Source: Hymenopus coronatus
Taxonomy: Eukaryota > Arthropoda > Insecta > Mantodea > Hymenopodidae
Direction of reading: 5' to 3'
Length of the DNA stretch: 64,000 bases
Assembly: GCA_030762935.1 (NCBI GenBank)
Contig: CM060895.1
Coordinates: 34,561,501-34,625,500 of the forward strand
In this document: one piece after another, positions 12,901-25,899 of the stretch
Numbering within the stretch: the first letter of the stretch is position 1
Layout of the letters: the number at the start of each line of letters is the position of its first letter
Translations under genes and position numbers: made by a program
Notes under the pieces: model-generated
Database searches by the model: none
What the model was told of the DNA's origin: nothing
Seen by the model: only the letters and a program-made list of their open reading frames with translations

Positions 12901-13910
12901 GTATGAATCTAATACTTCTATAGCCTATGTGCATGAAACAGATGTGGCAGACAATATCAATTCATTCAAATACTCATCTACAGCACAAAGCTACTTAAGC
13001 ATCTTGATATAAAAATTACTTGTAATGCAAAGCAAAACATGACCATTCTGACTAAATCCTGTTTTCCTGAATGGTCAAATTGGTGTCTGGAAACTGGCTG
13101 ACAGCCAGCACCTTACCAGTACCTTAAGGTGATGTTGGCAAGTGACATTACTGTTCCATCCCTAACAAAACAGCACTTCCACAGTTTGTGCTGCAACGTG
13201 CCATAATCAGTGAGAGCTGCATCTAACACACAAGCAAGCAAATCATTATAAAGTAACTTAACATAAAAATAATTCCAGAAAATGCAGGAAGATGGCATAA
13301 CATGAACACAAATGCATCTCATATAAGCAAATCAGCCTCTATATATGTTAACTCGTAAACTGACACTAAAGACGGGATACTGGCATCTATTGGCACAGAA
13401 CTGCAATTAAATAATTGGTGCAATGTTTAGAACATCATCATGTGGAGTGATTTGTAGATGATGTTTGAATGCATTTGACTAAGCAAAAATTTACAATTTA
13501 TAATGAATACACAAACATTGAAAAATCTGTTTTCTTACAGGCAAGAGTAATCCAAGTTCTAAGATCACATCAGCAAGTTTTTAGGTGGAATAACCGAAAA
13601 CGAGACATGTTTTTATATTCTCTTTGGCTCCTATTCCATTATAAATATTTAGTTTAATTAATAAATAAATACACCTTGATGCTTTTTTAACAATCAGGCA
13701 CCAAAGAGGTGGCCAATGATCATACATGAAATGATAAATGGTGAAGGAAAAATTGTAGGCCTTGCCTCACTACATTTGGCAGTTATGAGAACTACGAAAA
13801 ACTTGGAAAAAACCTAAAAGGTCATGGTGGGATGTAAACCCGACTTAGCATCAACGAGTCTAAACCTTATCAGTAATTTAACATCAGATAGCTTATTTTC
13901 ATAAACAGAA
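9910..13910. other. Intron, mostly unassigned
   Basis: Holds an AT microsatellite (10630), a C-run (11955-11966) and otherwise AT-rich sequence. No exon-like stretch was supported. Confidence 0.4.
10630..10654. repeat. AT dinucleotide microsatellite
   Basis: An uninterrupted run of alternating T and A of about 25 bases. Confidence 0.88.
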
Positions 13911-13911
13911 T

Positions 13912-13988
13912 ACAATAGAACCCTAAAAACACAAATTAATTGGGGCTGTGGTTTGTTTGGATTTGGAAAAGTTAGGGTGCATACAGTG
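13912..13988 (+). repeat. Possible pogo/Tigger-type transposon end
   Basis: CAATAGAACCCTAAAAACAC, AATTAATTGGGGC and GGATTTGGAAAAGTTAGG resemble the 5' ends of Tigger/pogo elements (consensus like acagtagaaccnc...aattggggc...gttcggata). The match is by eye and only the end is present. A second similar block, TCCAAAATATTGGATT...CCAGAGTTATACTGTACAG, lies at about 15275-15331 in reverse. Confidence 0.35.
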
Positions 13989-13989
13989 C

Positions 13990-14860
13990 AGTATACAATT
14001 ACAATATTAAGCTACCATTGAAAGTTAAATGGCTGAAGAAGATATAAAATACAATGGTCATTGGTTTATGGTATTGAAATTTTGGCAATGGAAAATTCCT
14101 GGGAAACTGTAGATAAAGTACATTGATCATTTTGCATACAAAATCTCTGCTTACAACTGCAGCTGCAAAAGAAGTTGCTTAAATAGAAATGGGAAGAATT
14201 ACAAGAAAAAGATTAATTATGGTGAAAGTTTTAAAATACTGGCATAGGATTTTAAACCTAAATGAAGAGAGCTTAGTAAAGCAATGTTTAATATATCAAT
14301 AATCATGTTTAACTACAGGATGCCCGAGTAGTTTAAAAAATATTTTAGAATAATGGGTTCAGGGAGGAAGAGATACAAATGGAGCATTTTGGAATTAGGC
14401 AAACAGACATATCAAGGATACAATATTTATCTGGAAGGTATCAGTATAATTCTATGTCAAGATGAAATGGTCATGGGAAAGGGAAAATTATATAGATAAT
14501 AATGAGGAAAGAGAGGGTATAGCATGGGTGACAACAGTCGCATGACAATTAAAATGTGAAACAGAAGGCTTTACTTGAGGGGAATGCTCATTATGTATAG
14601 AAAAAGAAGACATGAAATATATAGTGATTGAGTGTAAGGAAACTGAAATTTGGAGAAAGGAACTCAGAGAAATATAACAGAATATGCTGAACAGAATATT
14701 CATAAAGTAGAGCAGGAGTTTGGAACAAATGTATTTAAAGTTAAAAACAAATGGACAGTGAAGAGAAAACAAGCAAATATTGCATGTGAAGTGTATGTTT
14801 ATTGAATGAGTTGCCAGGGCCAATTTCAGTATGAACTGTATATATTTTAAAAATTTTAGC
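13990..14860 (+). pseudogene. Degenerate LINE remnant (C-terminal region of reverse transcriptase ORF)
   Basis: Stop-riddled frames still show LINE-like blocks: a segment like KVLKYWHRILNLNEESLVKQ (14221-14290) and a zinc-knuckle-like CSLCIEKEDMKYIVIECKET near 14587-14648, followed by EIWRK. The same knuckle occurs at 21778-21850. No intact domain is left. Confidence 0.5.
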
Positions 14861-15334
14861 ACTTCAGTTATGTTTTATTTTACAACTTTCTTATTAGACA
14901 AAAGATATGGAACAGAGGAGCAATGGTAGTGTGGCTTTGAGCAAAACTGCCACCCTAAGGAGAACCAACAACTACTCATTATGATGTGTGCATAAACAAT
15001 ACAGTAAAACAGAGTAATGACATTTTATGCCACAAATTGTTTTGTCTGGATGAAAATTACTTACAGTAGAGCATTTGTATTTTCCATTTTATAGTTTCAC
15101 ATCCATTTCAGTTAGTGTATACTGTACTAAATTTAATTAACAATTTAGGCATACTATACTACATTTGGATTCTATTGTGCTAAATACTAGCTTAAATATT
15201 TTTAAGTAATTATTAAATCCTTTCTCTGCAATGCAAGTGAAATTTAAAGTTTTCCTTTTATCCCAAATCCCATTCAATTATCCAAAATATTGGATTTGCA
15301 GGGTTTGGTTTTCCAGAGTTATACTGTACAGCCG

Positions 15335-17945
15335 TAAATATTAAAAATAGTTTATTTTTGATGCTGGCTTACATGGACTATGAAATTGTATGACAAGAGC
15401 AAGTGCGTGTTTGAAAAATAAATCATACAAGATACAAATATCCATTTGATCAAAGACATAGGTTAAAACTGCTGATGCACAAAATACCAAATGTCTTTGC
15501 ATTCTTTTTAAGAGACAAGTTTTATTTATTTCTTTACTGGGTCTGTACCAAAGAACAGATACACATTTCACAGTATCTCATTTTCTGTGTTTCTTCACAA
15601 TAAAAACTGCCAATGTAATCTAGCACTATGGTTTGACTTATCATTTGCAAGTTAAAGACAAGAGCACAACAAGAATACAGCTTAATTTTTCAATAAGATA
15701 TAACTAAATTTTTAACAAACTTGAACTAAGACATTCCCTTTCTGTTAGGTATTATATACACTAAATTTAAGCATTACCTACCTTACCACACAATTATGAC
15801 ACATTATTTTTAAGTATACAAGTCTTTCAGTTCCCAACTAAAAGCAAAATGGTTTTGAATTCAAAAATAAAACTTTTCAGTTTAAGCTATTGGCCAGGAT
15901 GTTGCAGAACACTGTACATGAACTTTTGCAAAAAGTTTTAACAATCAGAGATAAATGTTTTAGCTCAATGAGAAGGTATTTATCAATAATTTTTCAGGCA
16001 TTTAGTCCCTTGCCGTAAGATTATAAAAAAATTTAACACAAATATATTCACTAAAAACATGTTTATAATGTTACCAACACCACTGCATGCAAGTTATCAC
16101 CACAACATTGTCCGATTCTCAACAAGCGACAAACAATTCTGACAACCACAGCATCAAGTCTCCAGCATAGTCAAGGAGAACTTCAAAGGTGAGGTGGTTC
16201 TTCATTTATCCCTGAAGAATGAACTCAAATAAATTGAAGTTGTAATTTTGGTGACCAGGGAAAGTATACTTCACCAATCCAAGGGTTTAGAAAAAAATCA
16301 TCTCCCACCAAACTGCTTTTAAAGCTTCAAAGGAAAGAAATTCATTATTATTGTTATTATTATTATTATTATTAATTAATTATTATTATTATTATTATTA
16401 TTGTAATTATATGTATATATTTTTTTTTTTTTTCTTTAATGTTTCAAAACTACTGCTTTGTTTTAAACAGATAGAAATAAATTGTCGCATGAGGGATTAA
16501 AAGCTCAAAATAAATTAGTTATCATTTTCAAGTTAAAAGTTTTAATTAATGTTTTAGTTGCCCAATGATCTATTCAATGAATATACATGTTGGGAGGTGA
16601 ATAAGTGCAAATAATTTGATATTTAGTTGAGAATAATGCAATAACACATAGGCATATTTCATTTTGTCCACTTACTAATAGCATTGTCATAAAGAAGCAA
16701 AAATTTTGAGGTCTAGTGTAATTTGAACGTCCCTGCATTATGTCAGTAACATAACCGTCAATAGCCTCCATGCTAAGAATAGACGAATGTATCCAAAAAT
16801 ATTCCAAAATTTTATAACTCGAAGTAAATTTTAAGTGTGAACATACCCATTAATACTTAAAAATTTAACCAAATATATGCACTTGTTGACCAAAATTGTA
16901 AACAGCAGAAATCTGCTCAGTTTTGCAGCATCCTGTACAGCTTTTATTTTTATCTTTTTTTTTTATATAAATACTATTCACTACTCATGTTGTAATACCA
17001 TTAGTATGTGAAAACTATTTCTCCTATAGAATAACACACTACAGAAAGCTACACTAAGTTAGTGGAATTAACAAAACCTGTAAAAACAGAAAAAGAAAAA
17101 ATTAAACTAAACAGAATGCTATGGGAACATTAAAAGACATTCTACTGGTGAACTCTAAATTTACTTGTTAACAATAATTTTATCTGAACTATATTTTTAA
17201 ATACATGAAGTGCTATTACCTCATGAAAAATCTTACTATAATTAACTGAAAGAAAGTTCATATAAAACATCATTATGGTGATCCTGTCCATCTCTGATAC
17301 AAGTTTGTGGCTCACGGTAAAATTTTCATAATTCATCTTATTACAGAATCCAAAAGTTGAAAAAAAAACAAAAACAAAAAAAGAAACAAACAAACAAAAA
17401 GGTGACATGGAACATAGCATTCAGGTGATTTCTTGAATTAATATTTTTAGGAGTTATTTGATGAAAATGTATTAGTTTTATACACCCCCTTTCTTTTCTT
17501 TTTGAATGGAGGAGCATTTTCTCTGATTTTGTTCCCTTTCCAATGTGACAACATATACATGCCAGGGAAAACCAATGTTATGATATTCTGGCCATGCTTT
17601 AAAAAAAATCTGGTGACACAATTGCCAATCCTCTGATCTTTTAAGAAAAGCCTGCTAATGAGCTCTCTCAGTTTCACATAAGATGCAGTGATGAACAATA
17701 TTAAGCATAGAAGGGAAAGAAAGAGATGCAGGTTTGATCAAGTATAAGCAGCACAGACAAAACAAAAACTATACAATGTCCCTATCTACAACATTCTCTC
17801 CACATTTTTTTTTTTTTTTAATATGCAATGAACTAAATACAGGAGATCCAACCATTACAACCTGGCCTGACATACCAAGAACCTAAAATGCATTGGTTCA
17901 TTAATCACATTTACATGCATTAATAAGCATCTTTATTTACACCTT
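15335..17945. other. Intron, mostly unassigned
   Basis: Contains the ATT microsatellite at 16349 and short A and T runs. No coding or RNA feature was recognised. Confidence 0.4.
16349..16403. repeat. ATT trinucleotide microsatellite
   Basis: About seventeen ATT units, interrupted once by TAATTAATTA. Confidence 0.88.
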
Positions 17946-17949
17946 TTAT

Positions 17950-18845
17950 TTTCTCTAGCCCACTTGTACAATGTACATAGTGAATAGAGAAAATATTGCA
18001 TTCTACCCAAAAATGTAATGTCGAGGTTTCACCAAAACTATGTTTTGAGGTCCCCTGAGTCTGAAAAAAAAAATTAGAAAAAGGTCTGTGCGTGGGAGGG
18101 AGGGGGGCAGCATAGCTCAAAAACAAAATGACCGTTAAATACCAAATTTTGTTTAGTATCTTCCAAGGATATGACACAATTTTCAAGAAAATTCCCCCAC
18201 CATAAACTACCCTTTACATGGGAAAATGTTTTAAAATTTTGATTTTCTCAAAAATGACTAGGCAACATTTTTGATTAAAATACTGTATATTAAAGATATT
18301 TAATTCCAAATAAAATAAATATCTTGAATTTTCTGGGAATGACCTCTGAAGACATATTTATTCCAGATAAATTTTGCCAAATTTTGCTTAACTGATAAAC
18401 CGTAAGAGAAAGACAAAAACTTAGTGCACAAAAAATATAGATCTCATCAAAGTACACAATTTATGTCCTTTACATGTCCTTTGTGAATGTAACCTTTTAG
18501 AGATATTCCTTGTTATTGGTTTCAATTGTAAAGTACTTATACTTTTCTCATACAGGAAGTGTCCGTTTTTCATTTGTTCTACTCCTGGCCAAGCAAAGAA
18601 GCGATTTGCAATTACAATCGCATGACAGTTTGTAAAACATTTGACTAGCAATTTAGTATAGTGCATTCCCTTAGCTCCTTCTCCTTATAAGGAACTAAGT
18701 AATAAGAACATTCTGTTATTGTTTATTTCAGTTAGCATTGTGTGGAAAGAAGAAGAATCTTTTGTAAGAAGTTTTGTTTGTAGAGCACCTAGAGAAAGTC
18801 ATGTGAGTGTAACACATCAGATTTTTTTCCACTAGTTTTTTTCTC
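17950..18845 (+). repeat. Interspersed repeat R1, copy 2
   Basis: It has the same block order as the copy at 5780, from GTACATAGTGAATAGAG and the GAGGTCCCCTGAGT motif to AACACATCAGATTTTT. It is the longest uninterrupted copy in the window, about 900 bp, and a good reference for the family. Confidence 0.72.
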
Positions 18846-19469
18846 TCCTGCTTTTGACAGCTTTGATACCAATGCTAGTGGAACAACATATGGTTAATTA
18901 TAAGCATAATAAGAGGATGAAAGAAAACCATTTCTATTATGCTTACCCCTGCACCATCCCCACCCCTTTTTTTGTATGGTGGGAACAAATTCAAAGACAA
19001 ATTACAAATTCTTATTTATAAACACTATAGATCATTGTGATTATGTTGTGTTTTATAGATGCAATAGAAGCCCATAATACATTATTTTTAACTCAATTTT
19101 ACAACTTTTTCTTATTATTTGGTACATCACTATTGTGTAGTTCCCTCAATATCCTTTTATTTATAGTGCATTTTTCTCACAAAGACTTTCTCCACATACT
19201 TGCCAACTTCCTGAAATTGAAACCTATAAAACTTTTCCTCATCCAGCAGAGCATAACAATTTTGATATGACATGAAATTTAGAAAGCATAACATTTTTAA
19301 TGCAGTAATTGTAAAAATTACATGTAAAATAAATAGGATTTCTATTTTATAAGAATTCTTAAAGAACTGGTAGAACTGCTGCTTTCTATCATACACAATG
19401 AAATTCCTCCTGGTACAGCAATAAATATGTAAATTCTAGTGCAAAGCTTCATAACATGAACAAAAAACC

Positions 19470-20035
19470 ATGTTTAGCATTGATTTAAGACATTTCTAAG
19501 ACAAAATGTATATCCTTAATTATCTGAGAATAGCTTCTCTTCATCCTGGATGACTTTTGTTTAAATTTTGTATAACTGGTAAACCATAAAAGACAAGACA
19601 AAAGTTTACTGCACAAAAAATGTAGGTCTCACACAATTTATGTCATATACATTTTTTTTTAGGAGTAAACCATTTCCAAGATATTTTGTGTTATTGGTTT
19701 AAATTTTAATATATTTAAAACTTCCAAATGTGAGATGATCTTTCTTTTCGTCTCTCTTTTATTTGCTCCTGGCAAACAAAGAGTACAGGATTTCAATTGT
19801 TTCACTTAGTGACCAGCTTTTAAAGGATTTGATTATCGCTTTAGCCTAGTATATTGTCATTATGTCCCTTCTGCTTACAAAGAAGTTAGTAATAAGACCA
19901 ATTTGGCTAATGTTTATCTTGATTAGCATGACTAAGTTAAAAGAATAATCTTATGTAAGAAAAATTTGTTTGCAGAACAGCTAAAGAAAGTCATGTGAAT
20001 GGATAACATCAGATTTTTTTGTTGTAGTAACTTTT
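19470..20035 (+). repeat. Interspersed repeat R1, copy 3 (5' truncated)
   Basis: It starts in the middle of the family near the TCTGAGAATAGC block and keeps the rest to ATAACATCAGATTTTTTTG. It lies 0.6 kb after copy 2 in the same direction. Confidence 0.65.
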
Positions 20036-20986
20036 CATCTAACTCTTACAATTTACAAGTTATACAAAACATATTCAAAACGAAAAGAGCTTCATAGACC
20101 AATCACAGAAAATGAAAACATGTGTTTTCTTATCCTTGGAAGATGCTGAACTTAAATACAAATTTAGTATTTGACTGACTTTTCATTCTTGAGTCATAAT
20201 GCTCTCTCTCTTACCCACATTCAGAATTTTAATTAAAAATCTGACATGTTACATTCATGTGTTTTTTCAACTCATTATTGTTTACTTTTATAGAGGTATA
20301 TAATTATTCTTAAAAAGCTTATATTTCTATCTATTTCAGGTTAACTGGGATAATTGTTTGCAGAAATAGTTTCATTACATAATTTGTATGGAAGTGGGAC
20401 AAAGCAAACTGAAATGATGCTTGATGTTTAAATGTGGGTCACTTGTTGGGTTTGAAATGCCATACTCTTTCCATCAGTGAGTAATGACAGCACTTTGACA
20501 AAGCAATGAAAAATTCAAACCAACACAACCAATTACCAGTTTTATGAATCCATTTTAATGAATATTTCAGTTTGGAGAATAAAACTGAATTCCACTTCTG
20601 TATTTCCGAAGGTGTGTCTGTTAAATTATTTCCATTGTACAAATATCAGTAAATGAAAACGTAAATATAATGAAAATAATAATAATCAATTATGACCGAT
20701 TGAACAAATTTTTAAAATGTTTTTCAGACTTCTTAACAATTACATTGCTGTTTTCAAATTCAGAGATTGGTTTGTTCGTTCTGACAACACAACGGTTTGT
20801 TCTCATTTATCACATCATATTTTCCCTCAGCTTAAGTTATAAAGGAATATACAGAGGAGGATTTAATGCAATCAAAACACATTGGTAATAGTGTAACATT
20901 GTAAATATAATAAACATGAACATTCTAAGAATGCAAGTGTGCAAGTAGGCTTTTGGAAACAGTCATGTAATTGAAAATTATGCAAT

Positions 20987-21110
20987 TATCAGGTCGAAAC
21001 TGATTACAAATAATTTGCTTCTTACTTAATTTCAACTAAATAACGATAATTATTTATCTTAGTATCAGGTCGAAACTGATTACAATTAATTTGCTTCTTA
21101 CTTAATTTCA
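20987..21110. repeat. Direct duplication, two near-identical 48-bp units
   Basis: The unit TATCAGGTCGAAACTGATTA... runs 20987-21034 and again 21063-21110, differing at one base. The period is 76 bp, with 28 bases between the units. Confidence 0.85.
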
Positions 21111-21329
21111 TTGTCAGTGTTATTTGTAAATAAATGTATTAATAAGTATGAATAAATGTAATTTTTGACATGATTTACATCCTCGAGTTTGGGCATAGAG
21201 TCTAATCTCAAAATAGAATCTATAGATTGGAATGTTATGTATCTATAAAAGTTAAATGAAATGCATATCAAGCAATCCATTTTAAAGGTGCCATTAAATG
21301 ATACACTTTTGCTTCCTCTGCTTATGGTA

Positions 21330-21445
21330 GTCTCATATGGTTTAACACAAACTCAGGGGTTCTCAAAACATATATTTCTAAATAAATATTTGTATTATAT
21401 TTTTTGTGTGGAATGCAATTCTTTCTCTGCCTACCTTGTCTGTGT
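21330..21445 (-). repeat. Interspersed repeat R1, short 5' fragment
   Basis: The reverse complement contains AGAGAAAGAATTGCATTCCA and the TTTTGAGAACCCCTGAG motif of the R1 5' end. The rest of the repeat is absent. Confidence 0.5.
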
Positions 21446-22150
21446 TAGGGCACAAGAATCAGCAAAATGGGAGAGAAGTTGGATATGTCAATTAAAGGAA
21501 ATTGCAAGAGAAGTTGGTTTGTGCTAATCAGCTAATCAACAGACAATATGAGGACAAAAACTATGAAATTAGTGAGAGCTAGGATAAATGATATAGAGAA
21601 ACAAGAAATAATAGGTAGCTTAAGCGATAAGAGTACTTTAATATTATACATGAGTGTTAAGAAAAAATGCGGAAGAGAAAAATACATTTAATGCCTGTGA
21701 AAATATGGAAAGAGAAGGTTTGGCATAGGCAAGAACAGGAACAGTGTTATTAAAAAGCAAGTTGATGAAGATCTATGCCCGCTATGTAGCAATGGCGATA
21801 CCGATTTATGCTGTATAACTGAATGCAAGGAAACCAAAATGTGGAGAGAAATAATATGAAACAAAAACTCAGAAAAGTTACTGTCAGAGATATTGTACTT
21901 AAAACTTTTTGGAAACAATGGAAAAGAATTTCTGAAACAACTAAGTATTTATATAGGGAAAATAAGAGAGAAATGGGGAAGAAAAATCGCCAAAGAAAGA
22001 GAGGATCTTAATAATAGAACTGATGAGGTTGTAATTTATAGAAGAGGTAAATAGATTAAGTTGGTAGGATATAAAAATGTACAAATACAGGGAAAGGAAC
22101 ATATACATAAATAACCAGGGTGTCAACTGTATACAATACTCAAGTCAGCA
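21440..22150 (+). pseudogene. Degenerate LINE remnant, second copy of the same family
   Basis: CPLCSNGDTDLCCITECKET followed by KMWRE at about 21776-21855 matches the knuckle motif at 14587. Downstream, FLKQLSIYIGKIREKWGRK at about 21926-21985 fits the C-terminal tail of such ORFs. There are many frameshifts and stops. Confidence 0.5.
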
Positions 22151-22214
22151 ACTCCAGGAAAGTAACTACATATGTATGATGTTTATAACTTGAAAAGATG
22201 AAATAAATTATCTC

Positions 22215-22385
22215 TCCATCTCTACCTACTGGATATGTGGCAGAGAAAGTAAAAAAATAATTGTTTTCTTTCTTTTGGGTCCAGGAGACCTCAAGAACTA
22301 TATTTCCAGTGAAATGTTAATATCTAATTATTTAGTGGAATGCAATACTACTACTATGTAGGTAGTACAGGAAGTAAACAGCATA
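22215..22385 (-). repeat. Interspersed repeat R1, short 5' fragment
   Basis: In reverse it shows the GTATTGCATTCCAC start, a TTTCACTGGAAATATAG segment and a variant of the GAGGTCTCCTGGACCC motif found at the 5' end of R1. Confidence 0.45.
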
Positions 22386-22389
22386 AAAC

Positions 22390-23450
22390 AAATATGAGTG
22401 CTCCAATGGAAGTAAACTTTTGGTATAGATAATCTTGGATGGGAAAAATCCTTAGATTAATCTAATTAATGTATTTAATCATCATTAATTCTCTTTAGCC
22501 CTGATTTTGTTTCTTTTTCCTGCCTATTTTAATTGTTTACACACTTCTTATTTTATTTATTGTGAAGGTGTTGAAAGAATAGCAGGGATTAGTTGATATC
22601 ACTAGGATCCACATATATTTTCAGATTAACATCAAATCCAGGAAGAATCGCAGGTTAATTCCAAGAATACAACATGCTTTGCAGTTGGAGAGAAGTACAT
22701 TCCCCCCATGACAGCAAGAGAGCAACTATTACTTAGTTTACAAATTCCTTTAACATACACTTGGTAGTTACTTGTGATCTTAGCAGATGTAAAATTCCTC
22801 CCTTCATGTACCAGCCCCAAAGATATTGCAACATTGTACCCTGCAAAAGCATCTTGCAGCTCTTGCTGGCTGCCACTCATATTCCTGTCTGCTAACCACA
22901 GCTATAGGCAGCAACAAATTTCTGAGCTTTAAGAGACAAAATCTACCTATTCTAATGCACCAGGGACCGTAAGAGTACAAACAGATTTCCCTTAAAGCAA
23001 TGCATTGGCGAAACTTGCTAAATGTAAACATTTTAGATTTTTGCTTTTTTATTATAGGTTCTTAAAACTTATACTTGCATGCTAACATTTGCATTTCTAA
23101 TAACACTTTTGAAGCCACAAATGGATAATTAATGGTCCTACACCATTTAGATAAAATACCACATAGAACTTTAAACATGTTTTTCTAATTCCTTCGTTTC
23201 AACATATGTCACTGTTCAAATTGCTCCTTGAACCACAGTTTATAACTTATGACCTTAAAATTTTCAGGAATCACAAATTTAAAAATTGTGTCCACTATTT
23301 AAAAAAAACTAGGGCACAACAATTGCATTAAAAAAGTTAAAAAATTAAAATAAATGTGTATCATGTATTCATTTTTATCGGTGATTTCCCACACAAGAAA
23401 TGTTGCCATTGATGCTATTACTTATGAAGTGAATTTATGAAATGTTCTCT
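22390..23450. other. Intron, one unexplained GC-richer patch
   Basis: The minus-strand open stretch 22632-22880 (with LGLVHEGRNFTSAKITSNY) lies in a patch with more GC than its surroundings. I recognise no family and no splice sites fit the HECTD1 phase, so no gene is called. Confidence 0.3.
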
Positions 23451-23451
23451 A

Positions 23452-23772
23452 GCAACAAGAGGTCACACTTAATGTGATGCCAATGTTGATAGGGAGAGTT
23501 AAATACAGTCCCTATAGCAGCAGGAGATTGTATTTTATCTGATGCCAAGGCTGATAGGGAGAGTTAAATACTGACCTAGAAGCAGGAGATCCTACTTAAT
23601 GTGATGCCACTGTTAATAAGGAGAGTTAAATACTGTCCCTCTGGCAGCTGGAGCTCCTACTTAATATAATGTCATAGCTAATGAGAGATAAATACTGTCC
23701 CTTTAACAGCACAAGATCCTATTTAATGTGATGCCAAGGCTGATGAGGCAATTTGAATATTGTCACTTTAGC
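23452..23772. repeat. Minisatellite, about five units of 61-66 bp
   Basis: Units begin near GATGCCAAGGCTGATAGG and contain GAGAGTTAAATACTGTCCCT and CAGCAGGAGATCCTACTTAA. Starts are at about 23476, 23541, 23603, 23669 and 23730. The first three are closest to each other. The last is diverged. Confidence 0.85.
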
Positions 23773-24294
23773 ATCAGGTGTACATATTAATGGTTCAGAA
23801 TAGATATATCTATGCAGTGATATAAATCATTTATATTTAGCTGCTATCCCAATATGTGAACGACAATAACATTCATCCATAACGTTCAAGTGTGTTGTTT
23901 CACATTCAAATTGACAACAAAGAACAGAGCAACCTGTTATTCATGGAAAGACCATGGGAAGGCTGGCTGTATTAGTTAGCAACACAACCACATCCAGAGT
24001 AGTGTGGTTCCATCACTGCTCTAGCTAGGTAGCAGTCTCTGTGATAGCTTTCTCTTCCATCATTGCCCCATTTTAGTAGTGTGTGTTATGGTTCAATATA
24101 GGTTCACCAGTCAACTTGATGTCACTTTTCATTATCAGCACATGGGAAATCAGATAAAAATGAACACCAAGTACAAAATCTTTATTTCTTAAATTAATTA
24201 AAATTAAGAAATGCTTGCACAAAATTTCTTTCCGTTTGTATACTATGCTCAAATTAAAAATTTGAAGGCAATACAATAAACTACAGGGTCAAAG

Positions 24295-24745
24295 GAGCAT
24301 TTCAAGAAGTGATTATGAACAAAATTTATTTTACATAAATTGTGTGCTTTCATGAGATACACATTTTTTGAGTAGTAAGTTTTTGTCTCTCTCTTTCAGT
24401 TTAACAGTTATGCAAAAGTCATTCAGATTTAGAATACTTCAGAGGTTACCCCAGAAAATTCAAAATGTACATTTTGCTACAAAAATGTCTAAATATATGG
24501 TATTTTAATCAAAATTGCTAAAATCAGTTTTGAGAAACTCAAAATGTTTAAAAAAATGTTCCATGTAAAATTTAATTTGGTGTGGGTGGTTTTCTTGAAA
24601 ATGTTCATGTTGCATCCTTGAAAGATTTAAATTTAAATATCATATTTTGTATTTAATTTTTTGTGCTCAAGTTATCATCATGCTCACTGACCCACAGATC
24701 TTTATCTAAAAATATTTTTTGTGGATTTAGGGGTCTCAAAACATA
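24295..24745 (-). repeat. Interspersed repeat R1, copy 4 (reverse, 3' truncated)
   Basis: Read in reverse it has the TTTTGAGACCCCTAAATCC motif, TTTGATTAAAATACC and GAATTTTCTGGGGTAACC, followed by the segment ACTTACTACTCAAAAAATG. The 3' tail blocks are missing. Confidence 0.62.
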
Positions 24746-25094
24746 TATTACAGTGAAATTAAAAAGAAAGAAAGAAAAAAAAAAGAAGAAGAATACATTT
24801 AATAACAGTTTGACAGCTCAACTTTATGAGCATTATACAGAGTGGAAGTGAAATAATCCTGCAGATTTTATGACCAAATTCATCTTATTGTGAATAACAA
24901 CAAAGTATGATACCAAAAGGCTGAAAAGTTCATAGTTTTCTATGCATCAATACACTTTTTACTTTTATACTAAAAATGTATCATCACCTTGCTGGATTAT
25001 TTATTAAAGGTTCTTTATTTATATTGAAAAGTGAATAAATAACAAACTTATCTTATGGCATATTTCAAAAGAACATACAGTTTTTGTGTAAATT

Positions 25095-25625
25095 AAACAG
25101 TTGATAATTTACAGAGAAGCGCAGTGCAATTCTCGATCTGCTCAACGGTTCTATGCTAAAAGATTTCTTATCAGGATTGTGTCACGTGCAGATACATATT
25201 CTGTAGCCGTTTGCCAACAGGTCCATAATACAGGTAGTGTAATTCCAAGTTGCCATAATTGAGGGCAATAACGAGCTGATTAAACTATCAACATGGAAGA
25301 GGAAGTGTTAAATTTGGTTGATAAAAATCTTGATCAGAGCAGTTGTGATATCGCTTGCACAGTGGAGGTGTAGCACTGCACTGTAGTTAGAACGTTTAAA
25401 GAACAGTTATTGACCCCATATCATATCCAGTGAGTACAATGTTTATTACCAAATGACTTTCATCCAGATGTTGGTTTTCCAAGTGGCTGCTCTATCAAAT
25501 TGTACAAAATGCAGATTTTATAACAAATGTGTTATTAGTAATGGACAAGGCCTGTTTCACGTGAAGTGGGTTTTGACACACACACATGGGCCCTTAGAAG
25601 ACCCAGAAATTATATAACAGCAGAG
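25095..25625 (+). pseudogene. Transposase remnant of the DUF4817-type mariner-like family, 5' two-thirds
   Basis: Read across several stops and frameshifts, it gives REAQCNSRSAQRFYAKRF, HNTGSVIPS, MEEEVLNLVDKNLDQSS, CTVVRTFKEQLLTPYHIQ, QCLLPNDFHPD, and DTHTWALRRPRNY. These correspond in order to the N-terminal helix-turn-helix region, the second helix-turn-helix (usually ...TVWRVLHEQ.L.PYH.Q), and the catalytic-core part around HNTHVWADENP in insect elements of this type. The C-terminal part is missing. Confidence 0.62.
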
Positions 25626-25691
25626 TTTAGGAATTATTAGTATCACATTATTAAATTCAACACACAATAATGGTGTTAATAACATAAGAGG

Positions 25692-25893
25692 TTTAAGAGA
25701 AGGTTTGAATTGGAATAGAAACAATTTCATCCTTATATTGTTTTGTTGTCTGACCAGTTTTGAGAACTAAATTTTGCTCTCATCTTCAGAGACTGACTAA
25801 TCATGTAAGTGACAAAATGTTTCTATCCTGACTCAAACCTTCTCTATGTAAGTGACAAAAGTGTTTCTATGCTGACTCAAACCTTCTCTTAAA
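25692..25893. repeat. Inverted repeat with an internal direct duplication
   Basis: TTTAAGAGAAGGTTTGA (25692-25708) is the exact reverse complement of 25877-25893. Inside it the 43-44-bp unit ATGTAAGTGACAAAA...CCTTCTCT occurs twice, at 25803-25845 and 25846-25889. Together they look like a small fold-back element whose right end was duplicated. Confidence 0.75.
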
Positions 25894-25899
25894 TTTAAG

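Noticed and set aside
14488..14862. Minus-strand 124-codon frame
   Set aside because: It is antisense to the degenerate LINE region, whose plus strand carries the recognisable motifs.
22632..23031. Minus-strand open frames of 82 and 75 codons in a GC-richer patch
   Set aside because: No family recognised, the two overlap in different frames, and the splice sites do not fit the host gene phase.
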